The notes below the pieces were generated by a model, which was not told the origin of the DNA, searched no databases, and saw only the letters and a program-made list of their open reading frames with translations. Positions 56,719 to 64,000 of a stretch of 64,000 nucleotides of DNA are shown in pieces. The stretch spans positions 1 through 64,000 of the forward strand of contig JASBVV010000001.1 of the NCBI GenBank assembly GCA_029960885.1. The letters are read 5' to 3'. This DNA is from Kyrpidia sp. Lineage in GTDB: Bacteria; Bacillota; Bacilli; Kyrpidiales; Kyrpidiaceae. Numbering within the stretch: position 1 is the stretch's first letter; each line of letters starts with the position of its first letter. A program made the translations under genes and the position numbers.

Positions 56719-58005
56719 GTGTCTCTCTTGGAATTGCGCCACGTGTCCAAAGACTGGGAAGTGGGGCCGGGGACGGAGACCACCATCCTCAAAGATGTTT
56801 CGCTAAAAGTGGAAGAAGGGGACTTCGTCGCTCTCCTCGGCCCTTCCGGATCGGGAAAATCGACCCTTTTACGGATTATCGCCGGACTCATCCCGCCAAC
56901 CGAGGGACAGGTGCTCTACCACGGTCGCCCGGTGGACGGCGTCGCGCCGGGGGTGGCGATGATCTTCCAAAATTTCGCCCTGTTCCCTTGGTTGACGGTG
57001 TTGGAAAATGTTGAACTCGGTCTGGAGCGCCAGGATCTGCCGGCGGCGGAAAAGCGGAAAAGGGCGCTGCAGGTCATCGACATGGTGGGACTCGACGGGT
57101 TTGAAACGGCGTTTCCCAAAGAACTGTCCGGAGGCATGCGCCAGCGGGTGGGGTTCGGCCGCGCCCTGGTGGCGGAACCGGATGTGCTTCTGATGGACGA
57201 GCCGTTTTCCGCTTTGGACGTCCTGACGGCGGAAAACCTGCGGCGCGACCTGCTGGAGTTGTGGCTGGAGAAGAAGATTCGCACCAAGGCCATCATTCTG
57301 GTGACCCACAGCATTGAAGAGGCGGTGTACCTGGCCAATCGGGTCGTGGTGCTGTCCCGGGACCCGGCCCGGGTGGTGACCGACGTGCGGATCACCCTGC
57401 CGCACTGGCGGGATAAACAGTCGCCGGCCTTTCTTTCGTTGGTCGATCAGCTTTACGCCATTATCACCCGGCGCACACCTGCGGTGGAAGCCGCGCCGAG
57501 CTCGGGGCGGCCGGTCACCCGGGTGCCGGAAGTCCGGTCCGGTGCGCTCACCGGGCTGTTGGAACTGTTGGATGATCTGGAGATCCGGGTGGATCTGTAT
57601 AAATTGGCCGACAATCTCATGCTGGACGTGGAAGATTTTTTGCCCATCGTGGAAGGGGCGGAGTTGCTCGGCCTGGTTAAAGTGGAACACGGCGACATCG
57701 AGCTCACCGATATCGGCCGGCAGTTCGCCGATGCCAGCGTATTGGAGAGAAAAGAAATTTTTCGGGATCTGGTGTTAAAAAAAGTTCCAACCATGGAAAA
57801 AATGTTATGGGTGCTTCAATCGAAACGCAACAAGCAGATCGCCAAGGAGTTTTTTCTGCAGATTTTTGAACGGAGATTCAGCCCGGAAGAGGCGTCGAAA
57901 CAACTGGATATCCTCATTGACTGGGGACGGTATGCGGAACTGTTCGGCTATGATGAGCAGGGGGGGCGCCTCTACCTCGAAGGGGAAGACGAAGCGGCCC
58001 GGTGA
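56719..58005 (+). CDS. ABC ATPase with C-terminal AAA-associated domain (AAA_assoc_C)
   Basis: LLGPSGSGKSTLLRIIAGL; LSGGMRQRVGFGRALVAEPDVLLMDEP; C-terminal about 140-aa helical domain DDLEIRVDLYKLADNLMLDVEDFLPIVEGAELLGLV. Confidence 0.9.
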   Translation: MSLLELRHVSKDWEVGPGTETTILKDVSLKVEEGDFVALLGPSGSGKSTLLRIIAGLIPPTEGQVLYHGRPVDGVAPGVAMIFQNFALFPWLTVLENVELGLERQDLPAAEKRKRALQVIDMVGLDGFETAFPKELSGGMRQRVGFGRALVAEPDVLLMDEPFSALDVLTAENLRRDLLELWLEKKIRTKAIILVTHSIEEAVYLANRVVVLSRDPARVVTDVRITLPHWRDKQSPAFLSLVDQLYAIITRRTPAVEAAPSSGRPVTRVPEVRSGALTGLLELLDDLEIRVDLYKLADNLMLDVEDFLPIVEGAELLGLVKVEHGDIELTDIGRQFADASVLERKEIFRDLVLKKVPTMEKMLWVLQSKRNKQIAKEFFLQIFERRFSPEEASKQLDILIDWGRYAELFGYDEQGGRLYLEGEDEAAR

Positions 58006-58042
58006 GTCGAACCATGGCGACTTTCCTCGATTTTCCTGTTCT

Positions 58043-58083
58043 TTTGTCGAGCGGCAGGATTTCCCGGCCGGAATCGCGAATTG
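58043..58083 (+). promoter_or_regulatory. spoIIA promoter: 0A box plus sigma-H promoter
   Basis: 0A-like TTTGTCGAG (58043-58051), then GCAGGATTT-N12-CGCGAATTG matching sigma-H RnAGGAwWW/RnnGAATww with two -10 mismatches. Confidence 0.65.
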
Positions 58084-58111
58084 GTGGTGAAGATCGGGAG
58101 GAGGGAAGGGC

Positions 58112-58462
58112 ATGGGGCTGAACGTGGAAGCCGTGCATCGGTCCGGGGTCGTCGTGGCGCGGTTGCGAGGCGAGTTGGATCATCACACCTCCGATGCCGT
58201 ACGGGCCAGAGTGGACACGCTGCTGGAAGATACCGGTTCGATCCGGCTGTTGTGGAACCTCTCGGAGTTGACCTTCATGGACAGTTCGGGTCTCGGAGTC
58301 CTCCTCGGGCGGTATCGCCGAATCAGCCAACGCGGAGGAAAGATGGCCTGCTGCGGGTTGACGGCGCCGGTCCGCAAACTGCTGGAATTGTCGGGTGTCC
58401 TTCAGATTGTGCCGGTGTACGACGACGAATCCGGCGGGATTGCCGCATTGAGGGAGGCCTAG
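58112..58462 (+). CDS. spoIIAA: Anti-sigma-F factor antagonist SpoIIAA
   Basis: STAS domain: [18 protein letters not shown]...[18 protein letters not shown]. Confidence 0.95.
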   Translation: MGLNVEAVHRSGVVVARLRGELDHHTSDAVRARVDTLLEDTGSIRLLWNLSELTFMDSSGLGVLLGRYRRISQRGGKMACCGLTAPVRKLLELSGVLQIVPVYDDESGGIAALREA

Positions 58463-58463
58463 G

Positions 58464-58910
58464 ATGGACGCGAGGCGAAATGTGATGCGGGTGGAGTTTT
58501 CCAGTCGTTCGGAAAACGAATCTTTCGCCCGGGTGGCCGTCGCTGCGTTTGTCGCCCAGTTGGACCCCACCGTGGAGGAACTCACCGAGATCAAGACGGC
58601 CGTGTCCGAAGCGGTGACCAACGCCATCATTCACGGGTATGGAGAAAGGGAAGGGATGGTGACGGTCACCTGCACCCTGGAGGGGGACACGGTGGAGATC
58701 ATGGTCGAAGATCAGGGCATCGGTATGGAGGATGTCGAGTTGGCTAGACAGCCGATGTACACATCGCGGCCGGATTTGGAACGATCGGGAATGGGTTTTA
58801 CGATCATGGAGAACTTTGTGGACCGGGTCGAGATCGACTCACGTCCCCGTCAGGGAACCCGGGTGCGTCTGATCAAGCAATTGAAGAGCCGGGCGACGCC
58901 GGACGACTAG
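58464..58910 (+). CDS. spoIIAB: Anti-sigma-F factor SpoIIAB
   Basis: [58 protein letters not shown]. Confidence 0.96.
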   Translation: MDARRNVMRVEFSSRSENESFARVAVAAFVAQLDPTVEELTEIKTAVSEAVTNAIIHGYGEREGMVTVTCTLEGDTVEIMVEDQGIGMEDVELARQPMYTSRPDLERSGMGFTIMENFVDRVEIDSRPRQGTRVRLIKQLKSRATPDD

Positions 58911-58918
58911 GTGAGATC

Positions 58919-59689
58919 ATGCATCCGGGAAAAGAACTCTCTTCCACCAAGGTGAAACTCACCGATCGGCAGGTTCGGGAATTGATCGCCCGAAGCCAGT
59001 CCGGGGACGCGGAGGCCCGGGAGACCCTCGTCCTGTTCAACCAGCGGCTGGTGTGGTCGGTGGTGCAGCGTTTTTTGGGGCGGGGATATGAACCGGAAGA
59101 CCTGTTTCAGATCGGTTGCATCGGTTTGATGAAGGCGATTGACAAGTTCGACCTGAGCTACGATGTGAAGTTCTCCACCTATGCGGTACCCATGATCATC
59201 GGGGAAATCCAGCGATTCCTGCGGGATGACGGGACGGTGAAAGTGAGCCGTTCGGTCAAAGAGACCGCCCGCCACATCCGGCGGGCCAGGGATGAATTGG
59301 CGAAACGGCTGGGGCGACAGCCCCACATTAACGAGTTGGCCGAAGAACTCGGGATGGATCCGGCCGAGGTGGTGTTCACCCAGGACGCCATGCGGGCGCC
59401 GGCGTCCATCCACGAGACGGTATTTGAGAATGACGGCGATCCGATTCTGCTGATGGACCAGATTGCCGATGAGAACCAGGACAAATGGTTTGACCGGCTG
59501 GCATTGACCGATGCCCTCAACCGTTTGCCCGAGCGGGAGAGGTTGATTGTGTTTCTGCGATTCTTCAGAGACAAGACCCAGTCGGAGGTGGCGGAGGTCC
59601 TGGGGATTTCCCAGGTTCAGGTCAGTCGGCTGGAAAAGAAAATTCTCCACCGTATCCGCCTTCAACTTCTCGGTGAAGAGGACGGATGA
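58919..59689 (+). CDS. sigF: RNA polymerase sigma-F
   Basis: Sigma-70 region 2 YEPEDLFQIGCIGLMKAIDKFDLSYDVKFSTYAVPMIIGEIQRFLRDDGTVKVSRS; after spoIIAB. Confidence 0.96.
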   Translation: MHPGKELSSTKVKLTDRQVRELIARSQSGDAEARETLVLFNQRLVWSVVQRFLGRGYEPEDLFQIGCIGLMKAIDKFDLSYDVKFSTYAVPMIIGEIQRFLRDDGTVKVSRSVKETARHIRRARDELAKRLGRQPHINELAEELGMDPAEVVFTQDAMRAPASIHETVFENDGDPILLMDQIADENQDKWFDRLALTDALNRLPERERLIVFLRFFRDKTQSEVAEVLGISQVQVSRLEKKILHRIRLQLLGEEDG

Positions 59690-59696
59690 GAAGTCG

Positions 59697-59724
59697 CCCC
59701 GGTCCGGCGGGGGGCTTTTTTTTT
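59697..59724 (+). terminator. Terminator between sigF and spoVAA
   Basis: GCCCC-N8-GGGGGGC followed by T9. Confidence 0.8.
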
Positions 59725-59819
59725 GGCGTCCACAGGCGGTGTTTCCGGTCGCGGGGGCCGGCGGGCGGATCGGATGGGATGGATATACTAAGGGAGCAGT
59801 GGGAGGAGGCGGATTTTCT

Positions 59820-60491
59820 TTGGGTGAACGGCCCGAGATCGATGTTTACATTCGTCCGAAGGAACGGTTGAGTCTGCGTTCGGGTGAACCCCTCACGGTG
59901 GGCGGGGTGGCGGAGGTGGTGGCTTTGGGTCCCGGCGGCGGTGATTTGGGATATGCGGTCGGGGCGATTCCTGTGGAAGAGTGGAGTCCCCGCCAGGGGG
60001 AGCTGCGGGTGATTCAGGCGATCGATGTGGTGGCGGCGATCAAGAGGCGCTTTCCGGAAGTGAACGTCCACCTCGTCGGTCCCACGGAAACCATTGTCGA
60101 TTTGGACCGTCCGGACGAACCATCCCCTCCCTGGTACAAAGTGGTGGCCGTGTGGCTGCTCCTGTTCGTCGGATCGGGCTTGACCATCATGAATTTTCAC
60201 GCCGACGTCAGCATGGTCCGGGTCCATCAGAGGGTGTATCAATTGATCACCGGGGAACACCAAGCGCATCCCTATGTCTTGCAAATTCCCTATGCTTTCG
60301 GCGTGGGTCTGGGTATGGCGCTTTTTTTCAACCACCTGTTGCGGCGGCGGATCAATGAACATGAACCGAGTCCGCTGGAGGTGGAAGTGTTTCAATACGA
60401 GCAGATGATCAATCAATATCTCATCACCAGGGAAGGAAGCCGGAAATGGGAGAAAGCCCGCCCAAGCCGGCGGCAGGGCCATGATCCATGA
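59820..60491 (+). CDS. spoVAA: Stage V sporulation protein SpoVAA
   Basis: EIDVYIRPKERLSLRSGEPLTVGGVAEV...; TM region LFVGSGLTIMNFHADVSMVRVHQRVYQLITG. Confidence 0.88.
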   Translation: MGERPEIDVYIRPKERLSLRSGEPLTVGGVAEVVALGPGGGDLGYAVGAIPVEEWSPRQGELRVIQAIDVVAAIKRRFPEVNVHLVGPTETIVDLDRPDEPSPPWYKVVAVWLLLFVGSGLTIMNFHADVSMVRVHQRVYQLITGEHQAHPYVLQIPYAFGVGLGMALFFNHLLRRRINEHEPSPLEVEVFQYEQMINQYLITREGSRKWEKARPSRRQGHDP

Positions 60492-60903
60492 AGGGTTGGC
60501 GGCGGGAGTCGGGTTGGCCTGGGGGGTGACGGTGGGCAGTGGATTTTTGGCGCTGCTTTCGGTGTTGGACGTGGTTCCCCGGCTGGTTCAGTTGACACGG
60601 TCCAAAGGTGCGCTGCTGGCTTACGAATGGGCCTTGATCGCCGGTGCCTTTCTGAGCACCCTCTCGGAAATTTTCCCGATGCCGATGAACCTCTCCCGGT
60701 GGGTTGCCGGCTTGTGGGGGCTGCTCGCCGGGGTGTTTGTGGGCATGGTGGCCGGGGCGTTGACCGAGGTGCTCAATGTGCTGCCCATTGTCGCCAGGAG
60801 GCTCCGGTTGGAGTCCATTCTGCCGTTGCTCGTTTCCGCCATGGTGATCGGCAAGATCATGGGGTGTCTGATCAATGTCTTGTTTCCCGAGCTGGCCCCG
60901 TGA
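60481..60903 (+). CDS. spoVAB: SpoVAB
   Basis: GLAAGVGLAWGVTVGSGFLALLSVLDVVPRLVQLTR...; order in spoVA operon. Confidence 0.9.
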   Translation: MIHEGLAAGVGLAWGVTVGSGFLALLSVLDVVPRLVQLTRSKGALLAYEWALIAGAFLSTLSEIFPMPMNLSRWVAGLWGLLAGVFVGMVAGALTEVLNVLPIVARRLRLESILPLLVSAMVIGKIMGCLINVLFPELAP

Positions 60904-60977
60904 CCGACACCGGGCATAGCCGAACCGCGGCCTGCACATTCTACCTACGGTACCACCGGGATGGGGGTGAGAGGTCG

Positions 60978-61451
60978 ATGAGGGCCGGAACAGCGGATGA
61001 CAAGAAGCTTCAAAAGGAGTATCGGGCGGTGGTGAAACAGCACCGGCCGCCGAGGCCGCTGGTGCGCAATGCCGTCCGGGCTTTTGCGGTGGGGGGATTG
61101 GTGTGCGATCTGGGACAATGGATCCAGAGTCTCTACATGCGATGGGGCGGCTTTGACCGGGAGGCCGCCGCGAATCCCACGGCGGCCACCCTCGTGTTTG
61201 CGGCGGTGTTGCTCACCGGCCTCGGGGTGTACGACCGTTTCGCCCAGTGGGCGGGAGCCGGTCTGGCCGTCCCGGTTACGGGGTTTGCCAATGCCATGTC
61301 GGCTTCCGCCATCGAAGCGCGGAGTGAAGGATTAGTGCTCGGGGTCGGAGCGAACATGTTCAAAATGGCCGGCCCGGTCATCGTGTTCGGTGTGGTGGCC
61401 GCTTTCTTTGTGGCGCTGATCCGGGCGGTGCTCCCGAGACTCATCGGGTGA
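60978..61451 (+). CDS. spoVAC: SpoVAC
   Basis: AFAVGGLVCDLGQWIQSLY...GVYDRFAQWAGAGLAVPVTGFANAMSASAIEARSEGLVLGVGANMFKMAGPVIVFG. Confidence 0.95.
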   Translation: MRAGTADDKKLQKEYRAVVKQHRPPRPLVRNAVRAFAVGGLVCDLGQWIQSLYMRWGGFDREAAANPTAATLVFAAVLLTGLGVYDRFAQWAGAGLAVPVTGFANAMSASAIEARSEGLVLGVGANMFKMAGPVIVFGVVAAFFVALIRAVLPRLIG

Positions 61452-62503
61452 TCGGCCGGTCGGGGAAAGGAGGGGCGCCCGTGGCCCGGTCCCTGGGACG
61501 GTACACCTGGCAATTTGATCGGGTATTTCTGGTCGGTGAGGCGGCGGTGGTGGGCCCAAAAGAAGGAGAAGGGCCGCTGCGGGACGATTACGACGGAATC
61601 TTTTCCTGCCCGTATGCCGGGCAGCCGAATTGGGAGAAGGCCGAACAGAGCTTTTTACGCGATGCTTGCGAGAAAGCCTTGGAGAAAGCGGGAAAGGCGA
61701 AAGAGGAGGTGGGCTTGTTCGTTGCAGGGGATTTGATGAACCAACTCACCACGTCCAGTTTTGTGGCCCGTTCCCTGTCTCTGCCGTATCTCGGGGTATT
61801 CAGTGCCTGCGCCACGATGGCGGAGGCCCTGGCGGTGGCGGCCCTGGCGGTGGACAGCGAGGCGGAATCCCTGGTGATGACCGGCACGGCCAGCCACAAT
61901 GCGACGGCGGAACGCCAGTATCGTTACCCCACGGAGTACGGTGCCCAAAAAGCGGACACCGCCCCTTGCACGGTGTCCGGGGGCGGGGCCGCCCTTCTTG
62001 GCAGAGATTCCCCTGGGGGAGCGGGCCGGGTGCGAGTGGCGGCGGCCACGCTCGGAAAGGTGGTGGATCTGGGGGCCAAGGATCCCCTGAACATGGCCAC
62101 CGCCATGGTGCCCGCCGCGGCGGACACCCTGGCGGTCCATTTTTCGGAGATGAAAAGGGACCCCTCGGATTACGACCTGATCGTCACCGGGGACCTCGGG
62201 TTCCACGGCATGCCGGTGCTCCGGGATTGGATCCGGAGACACGGATACGATTTGGGGGACCGGTATTCGGATTGCGGAGCGCTCATCTATTCGCCGACCC
62301 AGCCGGAGGTGTTCAACGGGGGCAGCGGGTCGGCCTGTTGCGCGGTGGTGACGTTCGGCCATCTGGTCCGACGTCTGCGGCGGGGGGAATTGCGCCGGGT
62401 TCTCGTTGCCGCCACCGGATCGCTTCATTCCACGGTGTCGGCGCGACAGGGCGAGACGATTCCGGCGATCTGTCACGCGGTGGTGCTGGAACGGGAAACC
62501 TGA
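61448..62503 (+). CDS. spoVAD: SpoVAD (thiolase-fold)
   Basis: [22 protein letters not shown]...[45 protein letters not shown]. Confidence 0.95.
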   Translation: MIGRSGKGGAPVARSLGRYTWQFDRVFLVGEAAVVGPKEGEGPLRDDYDGIFSCPYAGQPNWEKAEQSFLRDACEKALEKAGKAKEEVGLFVAGDLMNQLTTSSFVARSLSLPYLGVFSACATMAEALAVAALAVDSEAESLVMTGTASHNATAERQYRYPTEYGAQKADTAPCTVSGGGAALLGRDSPGGAGRVRVAAATLGKVVDLGAKDPLNMATAMVPAAADTLAVHFSEMKRDPSDYDLIVTGDLGFHGMPVLRDWIRRHGYDLGDRYSDCGALIYSPTQPEVFNGGSGSACCAVVTFGHLVRRLRRGELRRVLVAATGSLHSTVSARQGETIPAICHAVVLERET

Positions 62504-62553
62504 ATCCCGGGTCTCCGGTGGAGTGCAGTCCCAAACAGAAAGGCGGGAGACGG

Positions 62554-62904
62554 ATGATTTATGTTTGGGCATTTGTCGTGGGCGGCCTGATCTGCCTCGT
62601 GGGGCAGTTGTTGATGGATGTCGGCCGGCTGACGCCGGCGCACGCCATGACCGTCCTGGTGGTGAGCGGGGCGATTCTCGACGGATTGAATCTGTATGAT
62701 CCGCTGATCCGGTTGGCCGGAGCTGGGGCCACGGTCCCGATCACGAGTTTCGGCCATGCCCTGACCCACGGTGCGCTGATGGAGGCCCGGCAGCACGGGA
62801 TTGTCGGAGTCATCACCGGCATCTTCGAGGTCACCAGTGCCGGGATTTCTTCCGCGATCGTCTTCAGTTTTCTCGCCGCTCTGTTGTTTAAGCCAAAAGG
62901 ATGA
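62554..62904 (+). CDS. spoVAE: SpoVAE (SpoVAEb type)
   Basis: [72 protein letters not shown]. Confidence 0.93.
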   Translation: MIYVWAFVVGGLICLVGQLLMDVGRLTPAHAMTVLVVSGAILDGLNLYDPLIRLAGAGATVPITSFGHALTHGALMEARQHGIVGVITGIFEVTSAGISSAIVFSFLAALLFKPKG

Positions 62905-62913
62905 TGGTATAAT
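62884..62913 (+). promoter_or_regulatory. Putative sigma-A promoter TTGTTT-18-TATAAT of lysA
   Basis: -35 at 62884-62889, -10 at 62908-62913. Confidence 0.5.
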
Positions 62914-62977
62914 CGGTTTAGCCGGCAACCGGCGCGGCGCCGGTTGCTTTCGTCTATTTGCGGAGAGGAGAAGCCCG

Positions 62978-64000
62978 ATGGTTCTTCTTCATGGCACGAG
63001 CCGCATCAACGATCGGGGACATCTGGAGATCGGCGGATGCGATACGGTGGAGTTGGCGAAGCGGTTTGGGACGCCGCTGTATGTGTTCGATGAGGCGCTG
63101 TTGAGAGAGACGTGTCGGGAATTTCACACGGCATTTCGAAAGACGGGATTGCGCTACCAAGTGGCTTATGCCAGCAAAGCGTTTTGTACCCAGGCCATGT
63201 GCCGGCTCGTCGATGAAGAAGGGCTGCATCTGGACGTGGTGTCGGCCGGTGAACTGCACACGGCGCTCACGGCCGGTTTCCCGCCCGAGAAGATCCATAT
63301 GCACGGCAACAACAAGAGCCGGGAAGAGTTGACCTACGCGCTGGAAGCGGGGATCGGCGGATTTGTGTTGGATAATTTCCATGAATTGAACCTGTTGGCG
63401 GAGTTGACGGAACGCATGGGTCGCCGCCCTTCGGTGTTGCTGCGGCTCACGCCAGGGGTGGAGGCGCACACCCATGAATACATTCAGACGGGCCAGCAGG
63501 ACACCAAGTTCGGTTTTGACCTGGCGAGCGGACAAGCGGATGAGGCGGCGCATCGGCTGACGGCTGACCAAAACCTGAATTGGGTCGGCATTCACTGCCA
63601 TATCGGCTCCCAGATTTTCGAGACCGAAGGGTTTGCGATCGCCGTCGATCGCATGATGGAATTTTACGCGAAAGCGGTGAATCAGTGGGGCGCCGACCTG
63701 CGGGTGCTCAACGTCGGCGGCGGTTTTGGAATCCGCTATGTGGAAGAGGACCGGCCTCTTCCGGTGCGGGTGTACATCGAGGCGATCGCCGACCGGGTGA
63801 AGGCGGCCGCCCACCGGCTTGGGGTTGAGGTACCCGAGGTGTGGGTCGAGCCTGGGCGGCGCATTGCCGGGCCGGCGGGGACCACGCTGTACACGGTGGG
63901 GGCGAGGAAGGAGATTCCCGGGGTGCGACGCTACATCTCCGTGGACGGAGGGATGGCCGACAACCCTCGGCCGATCATCTATCAGGCCCGGTACGAAGCG
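62978..64000 (+). CDS. lysA: Diaminopimelate decarboxylase LysA (3' end beyond window)
   Basis: Frame open to window end (hence missing from the ORF track): GTPLYVFDEALLRETCREF...VAYASKAF...GIHCHIGSQIFE...LNVGGGFGIRY...EPGRRIAGPAG. Confidence 0.95.
   Translation, partial: MVLLHGTSRINDRGHLEIGGCDTVELAKRFGTPLYVFDEALLRETCREFHTAFRKTGLRYQVAYASKAFCTQAMCRLVDEEGLHLDVVSAGELHTALTAGFPPEKIHMHGNNKSREELTYALEAGIGGFVLDNFHELNLLAELTERMGRRPSVLLRLTPGVEAHTHEYIQTGQQDTKFGFDLASGQADEAAHRLTADQNLNWVGIHCHIGSQIFETEGFAIAVDRMMEFYAKAVNQWGADLRVLNVGGGFGIRYVEEDRPLPVRVYIEAIADRVKAAAHRLGVEVPEVWVEPGRRIAGPAGTTLYTVGARKEIPGVRRYISVDGGMADNPRPIIYQARYEA

Noticed and set aside
59783-59790. Possible sigma-G promoter before spoVAA (TATACTA)
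   Set aside because: No GHATR -35 at acceptable spacing; only a -10-like match
61630-62904. 424-aa + strand ORF overlapping spoVAD
   Set aside because: Only its C-terminal 116 aa are real (SpoVAE from 62554); the upstream part is a Gly-rich alternate frame of spoVAD
1-64000. CRISPR arrays, tRNA/rRNA genes, IS elements/transposases
   Set aside because: None recognised by eye; no regularly spaced direct repeats beyond the short MraZ boxes, no transposase-like ORFs

Overview
The window is about 64 kb of GC-rich chromosome from an endospore-forming Firmicute. Gene content and codon use suggest an Alicyclobacillaceae/Kyrpidia-like organism, which is inference. Almost all genes are on the + strand. 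Order, left to right: a UvrD-type helicase tail and a truncated Mrr-like gene; small housekeeping genes (DUF1292, YlbF, IDEAL-domain, LON-domain, isochorismatase); clpP; a MidA-like methyltransferase; gapB; cysteine desulfurase-thiI; rsfA; pyc; hxlR-type regulator; HAD hydrolase; typA; IscA/ErpA-like; SDR (-); HMG-CoA lyase plus acyl-CoA carboxyltransferase; the full dcw cluster (mraZ to ftsZ, with murA between murB and ftsQ); spoIIGA-sigE-sigG; ylmC-pgeF-ylmE-sepF-yggT-ylmH-divIVA-ileS; an ABC transporter operon; spoIIAA-spoIIAB-sigF; spoVAA-AB-AC-AD-AE; and lysA, which runs off the end. The strongest points for follow-up are: (i) an M-box-like (Mg2+-sensing class) leader with promoter and terminator, directly upstream of a dual-permease/ATPase ABC transporter with no visible binding protein; (ii) a very short, degenerate T-box-like attenuator before ileS; (iii) apparent single-base deletions at the N-termini of gapB and ftsZ; (iv) recognisable operators and promoters: CtsR at clpP, CcpN at gapB, MraZ boxes at mraZ, Spo0A boxes at spoIIG, sigma-H plus 0A box at spoIIA, and sigma-F at sigG. 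I saw no CRISPR array, rRNA, tRNA or obvious mobile element. All calls come from reading the sequence and recalling families; no searches were run.
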